In this document: in pieces, positions 25,205 through 32,928 of the stretch
Layout of the letters: every line of letters begins with the position of its first letter
How positions within the stretch are numbered: the stretch's first letter is position 1
Source of the DNA: an uncultured Bacilli bacterium
Lineage (GTDB): Bacteria > Bacillota_I > Bacilli_A > RFN20 > CAG-826
Assembly (NCBI GenBank): GCA_944363565.1
Contig: CALVUI010000004.1
Span: 1 to 64,000, forward strand
Reading direction: 5' to 3'
Length of the DNA stretch: 64,000 nucleotides
The notes under the pieces: model-generated
Seen by the model: the letters and a program-made list of their open reading frames with translations, nothing else
Databases searched by the model: none
What the model was told of the DNA's origin: nothing
Position numbers and translations under genes: made by a program

Positions 25205-26234
25205 GCCGATATAGATTTTCGTCTTCCAAGAAGTCCTCGAGGGATTTGTAAGAGGTAAACCTCTTCTCCCTCAGGGCTTCTTTTAGTTTTTTGAAGATGT
25301 CCTCGAAGGGTCCCTCCCCTTCGGGGGTGAAGCCCTCGGCTTCCTCGGCGATGTATTCCATCACCAAGCGTCTGAAGTAGGTGAGAAGGCTCTTCTCGAT
25401 CCAGTAGTCGGTGGGGATCTCATGTTCCCTCGAAAGCATCTTCAGGTAGATCGGTAGCCCGTCTTCTTCGTTGTGGTATAGGTCCACGAAGGCCAGGTCA
25501 TAATGGCCCTTGGGTTCATAGGCAAAGGCATCCGCCTCTTCGATATGGATCTTTTCTTGGTTGGGAGTCAAGGGACGGAGGACCTCTTCGTAAAGATGGA
25601 TGATGTCGTGGTCCAATTCGACGACCGTGACTTCAGTCACTTCCGGTTTGGCCGCGAGTAAGCCCGCGACATAACCTAGGCCCAATCCATAGACCAAAAC
25701 CCGGCCCCGGGCCTTGTTTACGAAGGGACGCATGGTGTTGATCTCGTGGGGCAAGAAGCTCATCCAGGTCACCCCATGGCGTTTTATCTCCGTATAAGAG
25801 TAATCATCCTTGAAAAAGCCGATCGGCATGTTTTCGGCGTAGAACTTCCTCCTATTGCCCGTTATTTCGTCATAGAGGAAGGGGGTATAGGCCGGCATCG
25901 CCGTTTCCTGGAGGATGAGGTCGCCTTTCTTGTAGGTCGCCCCTTTGTAGGCCTTGAGGAGGGGATCTTCCTCGTAGTCCTTGATATCGAGGCAGGCGAT
26001 CTTCGGGAGGTGGCCTTGCAGACCCTCCTCCTCATAACCGGTGAGGGCGGCGGGTAGGATCTTGCTTTGGCCCATCTCCATCTCCTCGAGGAAGTCATAA
26101 ATCGGGCCTTCGCTCAAAGGAGAGCCATTCAGGAGTTCTTCGTTTACGAAGTCGCTTATGTCGATGTTCCAGGCCAAAGAATCGAAGAGGCGCCTTAAAG
26201 AAGAGGCCTCCTTGGGACTAAGGGAAATATGCAT
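25188..26234 (-). CDS. Spermidine-synthase-like methyltransferase-fold protein, 348 aa
   Basis: Residues about 165-265 form a Rossmann SAM-type fold: VLVYGLGLGYVAGLLAAKPE (motif I), VTVVELDHDIIHLYEE, and YDLAFVDLYHNEEDGL (a DxxYH-like post-motif). This is the layout of polyamine synthases and related methyltransferases. The N-terminal 150 residues and the C-terminal 60 have no known domain. It lies 7 bases after the TetR gene on the same strand, so the two form an operon. The substrate is unknown, and the classical spermidine synthase active-site residues are not clear. Confidence 0.7.
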   Translation of the reverse strand: MHISLSPKEASSLRRLFDSLAWNIDISDFVNEELLNGSPLSEGPIYDFLEEMEMGQSKILPAALTGYEEEGLQGHLPKIACLDIKDYEEDPLLKAYKGATYKKGDLILQETAMPAYTPFLYDEITGNRRKFYAENMPIGFFKDDYSYTEIKRHGVTWMSFLPHEINTMRPFVNKARGRVLVYGLGLGYVAGLLAAKPEVTEVTVVELDHDIIHLYEEVLRPLTPNQEKIHIEEADAFAYEPKGHYDLAFVDLYHNEEDGLPIYLKMLSREHEIPTDYWIEKSLLTYFRRLVMEYIAEEAEGFTPEGEGPFEDIFKKLKEALREKRFTSYKSLEDFLEDENLYRLIRAL

Positions 26235-26241
26235 GGCTTAT

Positions 26242-26784
26242 TTAGTCGAGGACCGAGATGAGCCCTTCGCGGAGGGCAATGCCCAGACGGTCGACGTAGG
26301 GATCGGCGGGATTGATGGTGCCACGGGCCGCGAGCATCGCAAAGGAAGTGAAGGCGTCGGCCAAGACGGGGAGGATCCAATCGGAGTTCTTCCCGAATGA
26401 AGCGATGTAGTCCGTCGCGAGCTTGAGCATCGGGTCGGGATGGGCCTCGTCGAAGATGGTCTTGAGGTAGTTCCTATAGCCTTCGATGTAGGCCGCCGCT
26501 TCGGGATTCTCGGCCGCCTTCTTCAGGAAGTCGGAGAGTTTCCCTTCCATATAGCCCCGGGGGTCACCCGCGATTTCCTCGTAGATCTTCGAGAAGGCAT
26601 ATAGATAGGCCTCATAGAGAAGATTGACCTTGGTGCTGAAGTGGACGTAGATGGTCGGTTCGGTGATCTTGAGATCGATGGCGATCTTCTTGGTCGAGAC
26701 GTGGCTTAGGCCCCTCTCGGCCCCGTAATGGACGACTTTTTTTAAAATCCGTTCGTCGAGATTCCGTAAATTCCTTCTAGCCAT
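26242..26784 (-). CDS. TetR-family transcriptional regulator, 180 aa
   Basis: The N-terminal helix-turn-helix (ISTKKIAIDLKITEPTIYVHFSTK-like, about 24-50) matches the TetR family; the remaining helices would bind a ligand and dimerise. A strong AGGAGG precedes the ATG. It lies upstream of the spermidine-synthase-like gene in an operon and is divergent from the CBS-domain gene, so either could be its target. A TATTTATTG-type AT-rich stretch lies between the divergent genes. Confidence 0.85.
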   Translation of the reverse strand: MARRNLRNLDERILKKVVHYGAERGLSHVSTKKIAIDLKITEPTIYVHFSTKVNLLYEAYLYAFSKIYEEIAGDPRGYMEGKLSDFLKKAAENPEAAAYIEGYRNYLKTIFDEAHPDPMLKLATDYIASFGKNSDWILPVLADAFTSFAMLAARGTINPADPYVDRLGIALREGLISVLD

Positions 26785-26875
26785 AAAACCTCCTAGTTTT
26801 TATTTATTGTAACCCTTTTACTAAAAATTGTCCCCTCTCTTTTCTAAGAGTTTCGAGAAGGGTAGACTTTTGGGG

Positions 26876-27283
26876 ATGAAAAACACCAACATTGCCTTCC
26901 TTTTGACCCCGAAGGCCGAGGTCGAATACCTTTACGAGGACTTCACGGTCCGTCAGGCCCTAGAAAAGATGGAGTACCACCGGTACGCCATGATCCCGGT
27001 TTTGGAGAGGGCTTCCGGCAAATACCTCTATTCCCTTTCCGAAGGCGATTTGCTTTGGGCCATCAAGGATAGGCGTCTCGACTACGACGATTTCGAGAAA
27101 CTCCGGATCAACAAGATCGTCCGCCACCGGGCCGTCAACGCCGTCCCCATCAACTGCCCGGTCGAAGACGTCTACGGCATGGTCATGGCCCAGAACTTCG
27201 TCCCCATCGTCGATGACCTCGGGACCTTTATAGGCATTGTGACCCGCCGCAAGGTCCTACGGGCCATCCTCGATAGCGAATAA
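26876..27283 (+). CDS. CBS-domain pair protein, CbpB/DarB-like, 135 aa
   Basis: Two CBS motifs make up the whole protein (DFTVRQALEKMEYHRYAMIP; then NCPVEDVYGMVMAQNFVPIV followed by GIVTRRKVLRAI). Its size and sequence resemble CbpB/DarB, which binds c-di-AMP and, when free of it, stimulates the (p)ppGpp synthetase Rel and pyruvate carboxylase in Bacillota. The ATG at 26876 is chosen since TAGACT (26863-26868) ends 7 bases upstream; an earlier ATG at 26828 has no support. A terminator follows. Confidence 0.82.
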   Translation: MKNTNIAFLLTPKAEVEYLYEDFTVRQALEKMEYHRYAMIPVLERASGKYLYSLSEGDLLWAIKDRRLDYDDFEKLRINKIVRHRAVNAVPINCPVEDVYGMVMAQNFVPIVDDLGTFIGIVTRRKVLRAILDSE

Positions 27284-27290
27284 AGCAAAA

Positions 27291-27315
27291 ATCCCGGGTT
27301 CCCCCGGGATTATTT
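27291..27315. terminator. Bidirectional terminator
   Basis: The stem ATCCCGGG/CCCGGGAT with a short loop is flanked by A-rich sequence on the left and TATTTTT on the right. It can end both the CBS gene and the convergent lipoprotein gene. Confidence 0.85.
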
Positions 27316-27328
27316 TTAACTCTGCTTC

Positions 27329-28159
27329 CTATTCGGCGAGGGGTTCCCAAGTCCCATCGGCGATATCGGGAACATTGACTTCCAAGGCTTCCGGATATTC
27401 GAAGTCGATTCGGGCCGCGAAGGAGTCGCCCTTCTTGCTCGAGAAGTTGCTTTGGACTCCGTCGATGTAGGTCGACTGAAGGGAACTGGTGATCCCTTCG
27501 ACCTGGCCTTCGGCGATGATCTGGAGGCTATCGTCGTCCCCGGGTCTCGTGTAGTAGGTCAGTTTCGCGCTCCCCTCATCGAAGACCTGGTTGACTTGCT
27601 CCAAAAAGGTCCTGGGGGAGGAGTGGACATAGTGGTAGGCCTCCCTCACGGTCAGGGGGACTTCCAGATAGTTCTTGAGGTTTTCGGGGAGGGCGCTTCC
27701 TTCGATCTCCGCCTTCAAGGTTCCTTCGAAGGCCACGACATTGTCCTGTCCTTCCCTTTCGATGAGGTAGGCCCGGATATCGACCGGAAGGGGGGCGTCG
27801 TCGCTTCCGCTTGCGGTCGTTTCCTGGCCGGTCCCCATGTCGGCTTCGACCTCGCCCGTGATCGAGGCGGCGGCCTTGCCGCCTAAGAGGTCGGCCTCGA
27901 TGGTGGATTCGAGGTTGAGCTTCAGTTCGACGCTTAAGGCCTCGCCCTCGGGTAGGGGAACCCGGGTGGTCCCGACGGCCTTGATCTTGGCCCTCACGTA
28001 ATCGGGATCCTTGTCCTCTTGTTCGATTTTATCGATGATGGCGGTGACCGCGCTGTCTTCGTTGGTCCAGCTCGAAACCGAGGTGCCGGGAAGATTGGGC
28101 AAGAAGCCGCAGGAAAGAAGGAGAGGAAGGCTAGTTAAAACGTAGAGAGATTTTTTCAT
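27329..28159 (-). CDS. Hypothetical lipoprotein, 276 aa
   Basis: A signal peptide with lipobox (LPLLLSC, Cys17) marks a membrane-anchored extracytoplasmic protein. The mature part is acidic and beta-rich, perhaps of the LolA/LppX-like lipoprotein type, but no family is certain. It starts 3 bases after the mrp stop on the same strand, so they may be cotranscribed; a CATAAT box also lies 7 bases before its ATG. Confidence 0.72.
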   Translation of the reverse strand: MKKSLYVLTSLPLLLSCGFLPNLPGTSVSSWTNEDSAVTAIIDKIEQEDKDPDYVRAKIKAVGTTRVPLPEGEALSVELKLNLESTIEADLLGGKAAASITGEVEADMGTGQETTASGSDDAPLPVDIRAYLIEREGQDNVVAFEGTLKAEIEGSALPENLKNYLEVPLTVREAYHYVHSSPRTFLEQVNQVFDEGSAKLTYYTRPGDDDSLQIIAEGQVEGITSSLQSTYIDGVQSNFSSKKGDSFAARIDFEYPEALEVNVPDIADGTWEPLAE

Positions 28160-28162
28160 CCC

Positions 28163-28987
28163 CTACATTATGGCTTTTAAAGTTCCGTTTAGGTAGTCAC
28201 CCCCGACTTCTTCGATCTTTCCCTCGTCGACCGCGGTCGCGAGTTTGGGATCGATCGGGAGTTCGTCAAGCAAAGGAATGCCGTACCGTTTGGCCGCTTC
28301 TTCGCACTTCCCTTCGCCGAAGATGTAGAGCTTCTTCCCGCAGTCGGGGCAGGTGGCGTAGCTCATGTTTTCGACGAGACCATAGATCTTGATATCCATC
28401 ATCTTGGCCATGTTGACGGCTTTTTCGACGATGACCGAGACCAACTCCTGGGGCGAGGCCACGATCAAGATCCCGTCGACCGGGATGCTTTGGAAGACGG
28501 TGAGGGGGACGTCCCCGGTGCCCGGGGGCATGTCGATGACGAGGTATTCGCATTCGCCGTAGATCGTTTCCTTGTAGAAGGAACCGAGGAGTCCGGCGAT
28601 CATCGGACCGCGCCAGATGACGGGATCGGCTTCGTTTTCGAGGAGGTAAGCCGCCGACATCGTGAGGATGCCGGATTTGGATTTGACGGCGAAGATGCCG
28701 CTTTCGTCCCCGGCCGCCTTTTCGTTTTGGAGGCCGAAGGCCCGCGGGACGCTGGGCCCGGTGATGTCGGCATCAAGAAGCGCCACCGAGTGGCCCTTCT
28801 TCCTGAGCGAAACGGCTAAGAGTTCGCTGACCAAGGACTTACCGACCCCGCCCTTGCCGCTAACGACGGCAATGGTCTTCTTGAAGGAAGAGAGGGGGTG
28901 GGGTTTGTATTTTTCGATTTTGCTTCTCGAGGGGCAGTCTTCGACCCCGCAGGATGCACAGTTGTTGTCGCAATTGTTGTTTTCCAT
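28163..28987 (-). CDS. mrp: Mrp/NBP35-family Fe-S carrier ATPase, 274 aa
   Basis: The P-loop ATPase carries iron-sulphur clusters to apoproteins. The deviant Walker A VSGKGGVGKS lies near residues 45-54, followed by LLDADITGPSVPRAFG and YLVIDMPPGTGD. The C-terminal C-x2-C (ATCPDCGKK, near 210) binds the bridging cluster. The N-terminus has four more cysteines (NNCDNNCASCGVEDCP), as in NBP35-type proteins, which likely hold a second cluster. I use the ATG at 28987: TATACT ends 7 bases upstream. It is divergent from the permease gene at 29041. Confidence 0.92.
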   Translation of the reverse strand: MENNNCDNNCASCGVEDCPSRSKIEKYKPHPLSSFKKTIAVVSGKGGVGKSLVSELLAVSLRKKGHSVALLDADITGPSVPRAFGLQNEKAAGDESGIFAVKSKSGILTMSAAYLLENEADPVIWRGPMIAGLLGSFYKETIYGECEYLVIDMPPGTGDVPLTVFQSIPVDGILIVASPQELVSVIVEKAVNMAKMMDIKIYGLVENMSYATCPDCGKKLYIFGEGKCEEAAKRYGIPLLDELPIDPKLATAVDEGKIEEVGGDYLNGTLKAIM

Positions 28988-28994
28988 GGTCGAA

Positions 28995-29033
28995 AGTATA
29001 GGGGGCACATGTCGATTTATAAAGCGTTATACT
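28995..29033. promoter_or_regulatory. Divergent leaderless promoter pair
   Basis: The mrp start and the permease start are only 53 bases apart. Each has TATACT ending exactly 7 bases from its start codon: 28995-29000 on the minus strand, 29028-29033 on the plus. The two -10 boxes face away from each other, so regulation of one could affect the other. Confidence 0.65.
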
Positions 29034-29040
29034 TTTCCCC

Positions 29041-29913
29041 ATGGTCCACGTCCTTTTGCATTCCTTGGAAGAAGCCTTCGGCGTCTTCGCCCTCGCCTTC
29101 CTCTTCTATTTCCTCCTCTCCTTCGTCGAGACGAGGATCAGTTCCTTCTTGTCCTCTTCCAAGCGCCTTGGCCCGGCGGCCGGGGCCTTACTCGGCGTCG
29201 TCCCCCAATGTGGGATCTCGGTCGTCGGAGCCGGCCTCTACAAGAAAGGCCACCTGAGCTTCGGGACCATCCTCGCCCTCTTCATTTCCTGCAACGACGA
29301 GGCCCTACCGATCCTTTTCAGCAACCAAGAAACACTACCCCAGGCCTTCATGCTGGTCGGGATCAAGATCGCCGGGGCCTTGGTCTTCGGCTATCTCTTC
29401 GACCTCATCTTCAGCCGTTCTAAGAAGGAAGCCATCCATCACCATGAGCATTGCCACGGGGAGGACGAAAAGGGACTAAGGGGTTGCTGCGGCCACCACG
29501 TCGGGGAAGAGGAGGACGATGCCCTCCATACCCATCTATTACATCCCTTGTTTCATAGTCTCAGGATCTTCTTACTGAGCTTTATCGTCTTCTTCCTCTT
29601 CGGGCTTTTGATGGAATACTTCGAGGGACCGATCACTTCCTTTTTGACCGAATCCTATTGGCTTTCGCCCTTATTGGCTCTGATTATCGGTCTGGTCCCC
29701 AATTGCGCTTCCTCTGTCTTGCTATCCAGTCTCTTCGCCTCCGGGGCCTTGCCCTTCGGGGCCCTGGTGGCCGGGCTCTCCGCGAATGCGGGCCTCGGCA
29801 TGGTGGTCCTTTTCACGGGCGGAAAGAAAAACGCCCTCCGGGCCTTGCCGGTCTTGGGCGCTCTTCTAGTTTGTTCCCTTGTTTTGGGTTATCTGTTCCT
29901 ACTGGTCCTTTAG
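29041..29913 (+). CDS. Putative metal permease, ArsP_2/'manganese transporter' type, 290 aa
   Basis: Two repeats of about four membrane segments each contain the motif VPQCGISVVGAGLYKKGHLS in the first and VPNCASSVLLSSLFASGALP in the second, typical of the ArsP_2 (DUF2899) permeases. A long loop between them is rich in His, Cys and acidic residues (HHHEHCHGEDE, GCCGHH), a likely metal-binding region. These proteins are annotated as manganese transporters without firm proof. Leaderless-type promoter. The stop overlaps the convergent DJ-1 gene by 4 bases. Confidence 0.8.
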   Translation: MVHVLLHSLEEAFGVFALAFLFYFLLSFVETRISSFLSSSKRLGPAAGALLGVVPQCGISVVGAGLYKKGHLSFGTILALFISCNDEALPILFSNQETLPQAFMLVGIKIAGALVFGYLFDLIFSRSKKEAIHHHEHCHGEDEKGLRGCCGHHVGEEEDDALHTHLLHPLFHSLRIFLLSFIVFFLFGLLMEYFEGPITSFLTESYWLSPLLALIIGLVPNCASSVLLSSLFASGALPFGALVAGLSANAGLGMVVLFTGGKKNALRALPVLGALLVCSLVLGYLFLLVL

Positions 29914-30455
29914 ACCCCGCGGGTTCCCGGGAAGACGGCGGCCACCGCTTTTTCGCCGAGCATGCACTTGACCATCATCTCGGCGAAGGGAATGGTGTAG
30001 TACATCGAACGTCCGGTCACGATCTTGCCGTCGTCGACGACCCCGGCTTCCATCCGGATGCCCCCTTCGGTTTCGAAACCCGGGAAGCAGATGTAGCGTT
30101 TTCCCTTTAGTAGTCCCAGTTCCCCGAGGAAACTGGGGGCGGCGCAGATGGCGCCGACATACTTGTCATTATTGGCGAATTCCATGACCAGGTCCTTGAG
30201 TTTATTCGAGGCCTTCATGTTGTCGACCCCGACCTTCCCGCCGGGGAGGCAGATGAAGTCGTAGTCTTCTTCCTTGACTTCGTCGATGGTCTTGTCACTC
30301 CCGATCCTTAAACCACGGGAAGTGACGAATTCCTTTTTGTCCCCGAGGGTAACCAAATCTATTTCGATTTCCTTGGTCCTTAGAAAGATGTCGCGCATGG
30401 CCACGAGTTCCGTGTCTTCGGCCCCGTCGGCGGCGATGATAATGCCTTTGAGCAT
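29910..30455 (-). CDS. DJ-1/PfpI-family protein, 181 aa
   Basis: The product has the flavodoxin-like DJ-1 fold. The nucleophile elbow AICAAPSFLG holds the conserved cysteine (about residue 106), an early glutamate lies near residue 15, and PGGKVGVDN matches the family. Members act as chaperones, glyoxalases or deglycases against reactive carbonyls. GGGGG just upstream of the ATG serves as the binding site. It stands alone, divergent from the small gene at 30508. Confidence 0.9.
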   Translation of the reverse strand: MLKGIIIAADGAEDTELVAMRDIFLRTKEIEIDLVTLGDKKEFVTSRGLRIGSDKTIDEVKEEDYDFICLPGGKVGVDNMKASNKLKDLVMEFANNDKYVGAICAAPSFLGELGLLKGKRYICFPGFETEGGIRMEAGVVDDGKIVTGRSMYYTIPFAEMMVKCMLGEKAVAAVFPGTRGV

Positions 30456-30507
30456 AGTATCCCCCTTTGTCTAACGTCGATTATGCCATGATGCTACAAT
30501 CATGGGG

Positions 30508-30639
30508 ATGGAAAAAGAAAGGGAAAAGAAACCGGCCAAGACCCGTTACGGGGAAGGGCAGTGGTACAAGCGGAAACGGGAAGAAGAGGGCTATTCCAGC
30601 AATTCCGATAAGTACAAGGACCACATCGATGGAGCCTAA
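30508..30639 (+). CDS. Small basic hypothetical protein, 43 aa
   Basis: The short frame encodes a very charged protein (MEKEREKKPAKTRYGEGQWY at the start, then KRKREEEGYSSNSDKYKDH). TACAAT (30495-30500) ends 7 bases before the ATG, the spacing usual for leaderless genes here. Its stop overlaps the start of the following membrane-protein gene by 11 bases, which supports translation of both. Function unknown. Confidence 0.6.
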   Translation: MEKEREKKPAKTRYGEGQWYKRKREEEGYSSNSDKYKDHIDGA

Positions 30640-31258
30640 GGGACTTCTCATCAAGCGGACCCGGGCCGATCTTTTGAGCGCCTACGGGAAGTACGCCCTC
30701 CTCATCAGCGGCCTTCTCGCCTCCGCGGCCGGCCTCGTGGCCTATGCCTCCTATGGCCTTCCGACGGGCCTCGCCATCGCTACACTCTCGGCCTATGGCG
30801 TGAGCCTCCTCTTGATGATCCCGGAGGCCGTCTTGCTTTATGCGCCCTCCAAGGACCCCAAGAAGACCCTCGGGAGGATTACGGCGGCCCTCTTGCTTTC
30901 GTCTTTGTCCTTGGCCGCCCTCTTCGTGGCCTCTTTCCTCTTCGTCTTGCAACCGTTTGTCTTCCCCACCGAGGTCGGGGTCTACAACGAATTCATGTGG
31001 GCCTATGGGGGCTTTTCGACCGCGGTTTCCTTCCTATTATTCGTCTTCGACTTCTGGCACCAGGCCTGGATCAGGGAAAACCCCGAGCTTTACGCCCTGA
31101 GGCCCATCGATCCCGAGACCCTCATCAAGTACCGGGAGAAACGGGAAAGAAGAAGGAATCCCGAAGCCCAAGGGGCCATCGAACACAAACCCTCTCTTAG
31201 GAAGAGGGAAAACGTCGACCCCAACGTCATCGAAGGGGACTACGTTGAAAAGGACTAA
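30629..31258 (+). CDS. Hypothetical membrane protein, 209 aa
   Basis: Four membrane segments are visible (YALLISGLLASAAGLVAYA; GLAIATLSAYGVSLLLMIPE; AALLLSSLSLAALFVASFLF; and the one near FSTAVSFLLFVFDFW), followed by a charged tail of about 60 residues. No family recognised. The ATG lies inside the end of the small gene upstream; the frame stays open further 5' but without protein-like sequence. The stop overlaps the convergent amidohydrolase gene by 4 bases. Confidence 0.68.
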   Translation: MEPKGLLIKRTRADLLSAYGKYALLISGLLASAAGLVAYASYGLPTGLAIATLSAYGVSLLLMIPEAVLLYAPSKDPKKTLGRITAALLLSSLSLAALFVASFLFVLQPFVFPTEVGVYNEFMWAYGGFSTAVSFLLFVFDFWHQAWIRENPELYALRPIDPETLIKYREKRERRRNPEAQGAIEHKPSLRKRENVDPNVIEGDYVEKD

Positions 31259-32040
31259 AGTCGGTAGATCCTCTTGGCATTCCCGCCCATCAGTAGGGCG
31301 TGGTCTTCTTCGCTCAAGCCGAAGTGGTTTTCGTAATAGGGAATATAGAGGGAATTGAGGGTGGTACTATTCCCATCGATCGGGGAATCGGTGCCGAATA
31401 AGAGGCGCCTCGGTCCCAAAGAAACGATGAGGCGGGTCGCGCAGTTTTGGTTGACCCAGGCCGAATCTGCGTAGATATTGGGGCAATCCTTCATGAGGTC
31501 GATGGCCTCGTAGGCATCGCCGTATAGCTCCAAATGGGCTCCGACGAAAGTAAGGTCGGGATGGGCCTTCGCGGCCTCCCTAAGATGAACAAAGCGCGAG
31601 CATTCGTCCGCGGCCGTATGGACCAAAAGGGGGAGATCCAGTTCCTTGGCCATTTCTAGATAGGGTCTCAGGGCCTCATTGGTGATCTTGAGGCCACTTA
31701 GATAAGGATGGAACTTGAGGCCATTGACCTTCTCCCTATTGTATTTGAGGAAACTATAGAGGAGAGACGGATCCTTCTCGGCCTCGGGCCGGATCCAGCA
31801 AAGGGCGTAGATACGATTGGGATATTCCTCCATCAGGCGGAAGATTTCCTTCAGCCCTTCGACGGAAGTGAGGACCTTCTTTCTTTTCCCTTCCCCGTTT
31901 TTCTTCGAGCAGCCGGCATTGGAGACCAGGGAAGCGGAAATGTCAGCCCTCTCCATGGCCTCGATGAGGGCAGTCGAGGATTCCTTGAGGTTTTTCCCAT
32001 AGGCCCGGAGGTGGGTATGGGCATCGATGATCTCAGGCAT
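31255..32040 (-). CDS. Amidohydrolase-family metal-dependent hydrolase, 261 aa
   Basis: The TIM-barrel amidohydrolase begins with the metal-binding DAHTH motif (residues 6-10). Further ligands fit VNGLKFHPYLSG, LPLLVHTA (His on strand 5), FVGAHLELYG and the late aspartate in LLFGTDSPIDG. This is the PF04909 (amidohydrolase_2) pattern. The substrate is unknown. It overlaps the uridine kinase gene by 8 bases on the same strand, so the two are cotranscribed. Confidence 0.87.
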   Translation of the reverse strand: MPEIIDAHTHLRAYGKNLKESSTALIEAMERADISASLVSNAGCSKKNGEGKRKKVLTSVEGLKEIFRLMEEYPNRIYALCWIRPEAEKDPSLLYSFLKYNREKVNGLKFHPYLSGLKITNEALRPYLEMAKELDLPLLVHTAADECSRFVHLREAAKAHPDLTFVGAHLELYGDAYEAIDLMKDCPNIYADSAWVNQNCATRLIVSLGPRRLLFGTDSPIDGNSTTLNSLYIPYYENHFGLSEEDHALLMGGNAKRIYRL

Positions 32041-32641
32041 TGGTGATTTCTAAAAGGATGTCCCTTAGATCCTCTTCTCCCAAGCCTTCGAAGCCGTTAT
32101 TGAGATAGACGCGGTCGGCGAGGTCCTTGGTGGGTTCGACGTACTTTAAGTGCATGGGCCTGACCGAATCGAGGTACTGACGGATGATGGAGAAGGGTTC
32201 GCGGCCCCGTTCCCTCTCGTCTCTCAGGAGGCGCCTCGCCAATCTGATATCGGGATCGGCGTCGACGTAGAGCTTGTAGTCGAAGTGGTCCAAGGCTTGT
32301 TCGTGGCTATAGATGAGGATCCCCTCGGCGATGATGTAGGAGGCCGGGAAGAGGGGACGGGTCTCGGGTAAACGCGTATGGGTCACGAAGTCGTATTGGG
32401 GGACTTCGATGGTGTGGCCTTTCTTCAGCTCCTCGAGGGAAGCGTAGAAAAGCTCGAGGTCGAGGACCTTGGGATCGTCGTAGTTGAGAAGATCCCTTTC
32501 TTTTTTCTCTAGATGCGACTGGTCGCGGTAGTAGCAATCAAGGGGCAGGATGGCGGCGTCTTTGAGGAAACTACAAAGCAAACGGGCAATGTAGGTTTTC
32601 CCCGAGCCCGAACCGCCGGCGACCCCGATGATTTTTGCCAT
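32033..32641 (-). CDS. udk: Uridine kinase, 202 aa
   Basis: The enzyme phosphorylates uridine and cytidine in pyrimidine salvage. Walker A GGSGSGKT (residues 9-16), the LDCYYRD segment that binds the nucleoside, and LIYSHEQALDHFDYKLYVDA are all in place. Length is normal. TAAAAT (minus strand 32653-32648) ends 6 bases before the ATG, with no binding site, so the transcript is probably leaderless. Followed by the overlapping amidohydrolase gene. Confidence 0.93.
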   Translation of the reverse strand: MAKIIGVAGGSGSGKTYIARLLCSFLKDAAILPLDCYYRDQSHLEKKERDLLNYDDPKVLDLELFYASLEELKKGHTIEVPQYDFVTHTRLPETRPLFPASYIIAEGILIYSHEQALDHFDYKLYVDADPDIRLARRLLRDERERGREPFSIIRQYLDSVRPMHLKYVEPTKDLADRVYLNNGFEGLGEEDLRDILLEITNA

Positions 32642-32727
32642 CAGGGCATTTTAGGTTTTCTTTGGGTCTTTATGAAGAGCAAACTCTTGATAGTGGCCTT
32701 TCCTTGAGTAAAATAACCAATGCGCTT

Positions 32728-32802
32728 TGGGGTGTAGCCAAGTGGTAAGGCATCGGACTCTGAATCCGAGATGCGCTGGTCCGATCCCAGCCACCCCAGC
32801 CA
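32728..32802 (+). tRNA. tRNA-Gln (CTG)
   Basis: The cloverleaf is complete, with acceptor TGGGGTG/CACCCCA, discriminator G and encoded CCA. The anticodon loop CTCTGAA gives CTG. The T-loop reads TCCGATC, so position 55 is C where almost all tRNAs have U (pseudouridine). TAAAAT lies upstream at about 32709-32714. Confidence 0.9.
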
Positions 32803-32814
32803 CAAGAAAAAAGG

Positions 32815-32848
32815 ACCTATGACGCCCAAGGCGTCGTAGGTTATTTTT
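32815..32848 (+). terminator. Terminator after tRNA-Gln
   Basis: The 12-bp stem ACCTATGACGCC/GGCGTCGTAGGT with loop CAA is followed by TATTTTTG. Confidence 0.8.
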
Positions 32849-32883
32849 GTCCCAAACCTCGATACTCCAAAACAACGGTCAAA

Positions 32884-32910
32884 GAAAAACCTCCCTTGCA
32901 AAAGGGAGGT
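32884..32910 (-). terminator. Terminator of pepT, minus strand
   Basis: On the minus strand, ACCTCCCTT pairs with AAGGGAGGT around a 4-base loop and is followed by TTTTTC. It lies 19 bases beyond the pepT stop. Confidence 0.85.
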
Positions 32911-32928
32911 CTAAGTATCCTTTGGCTA

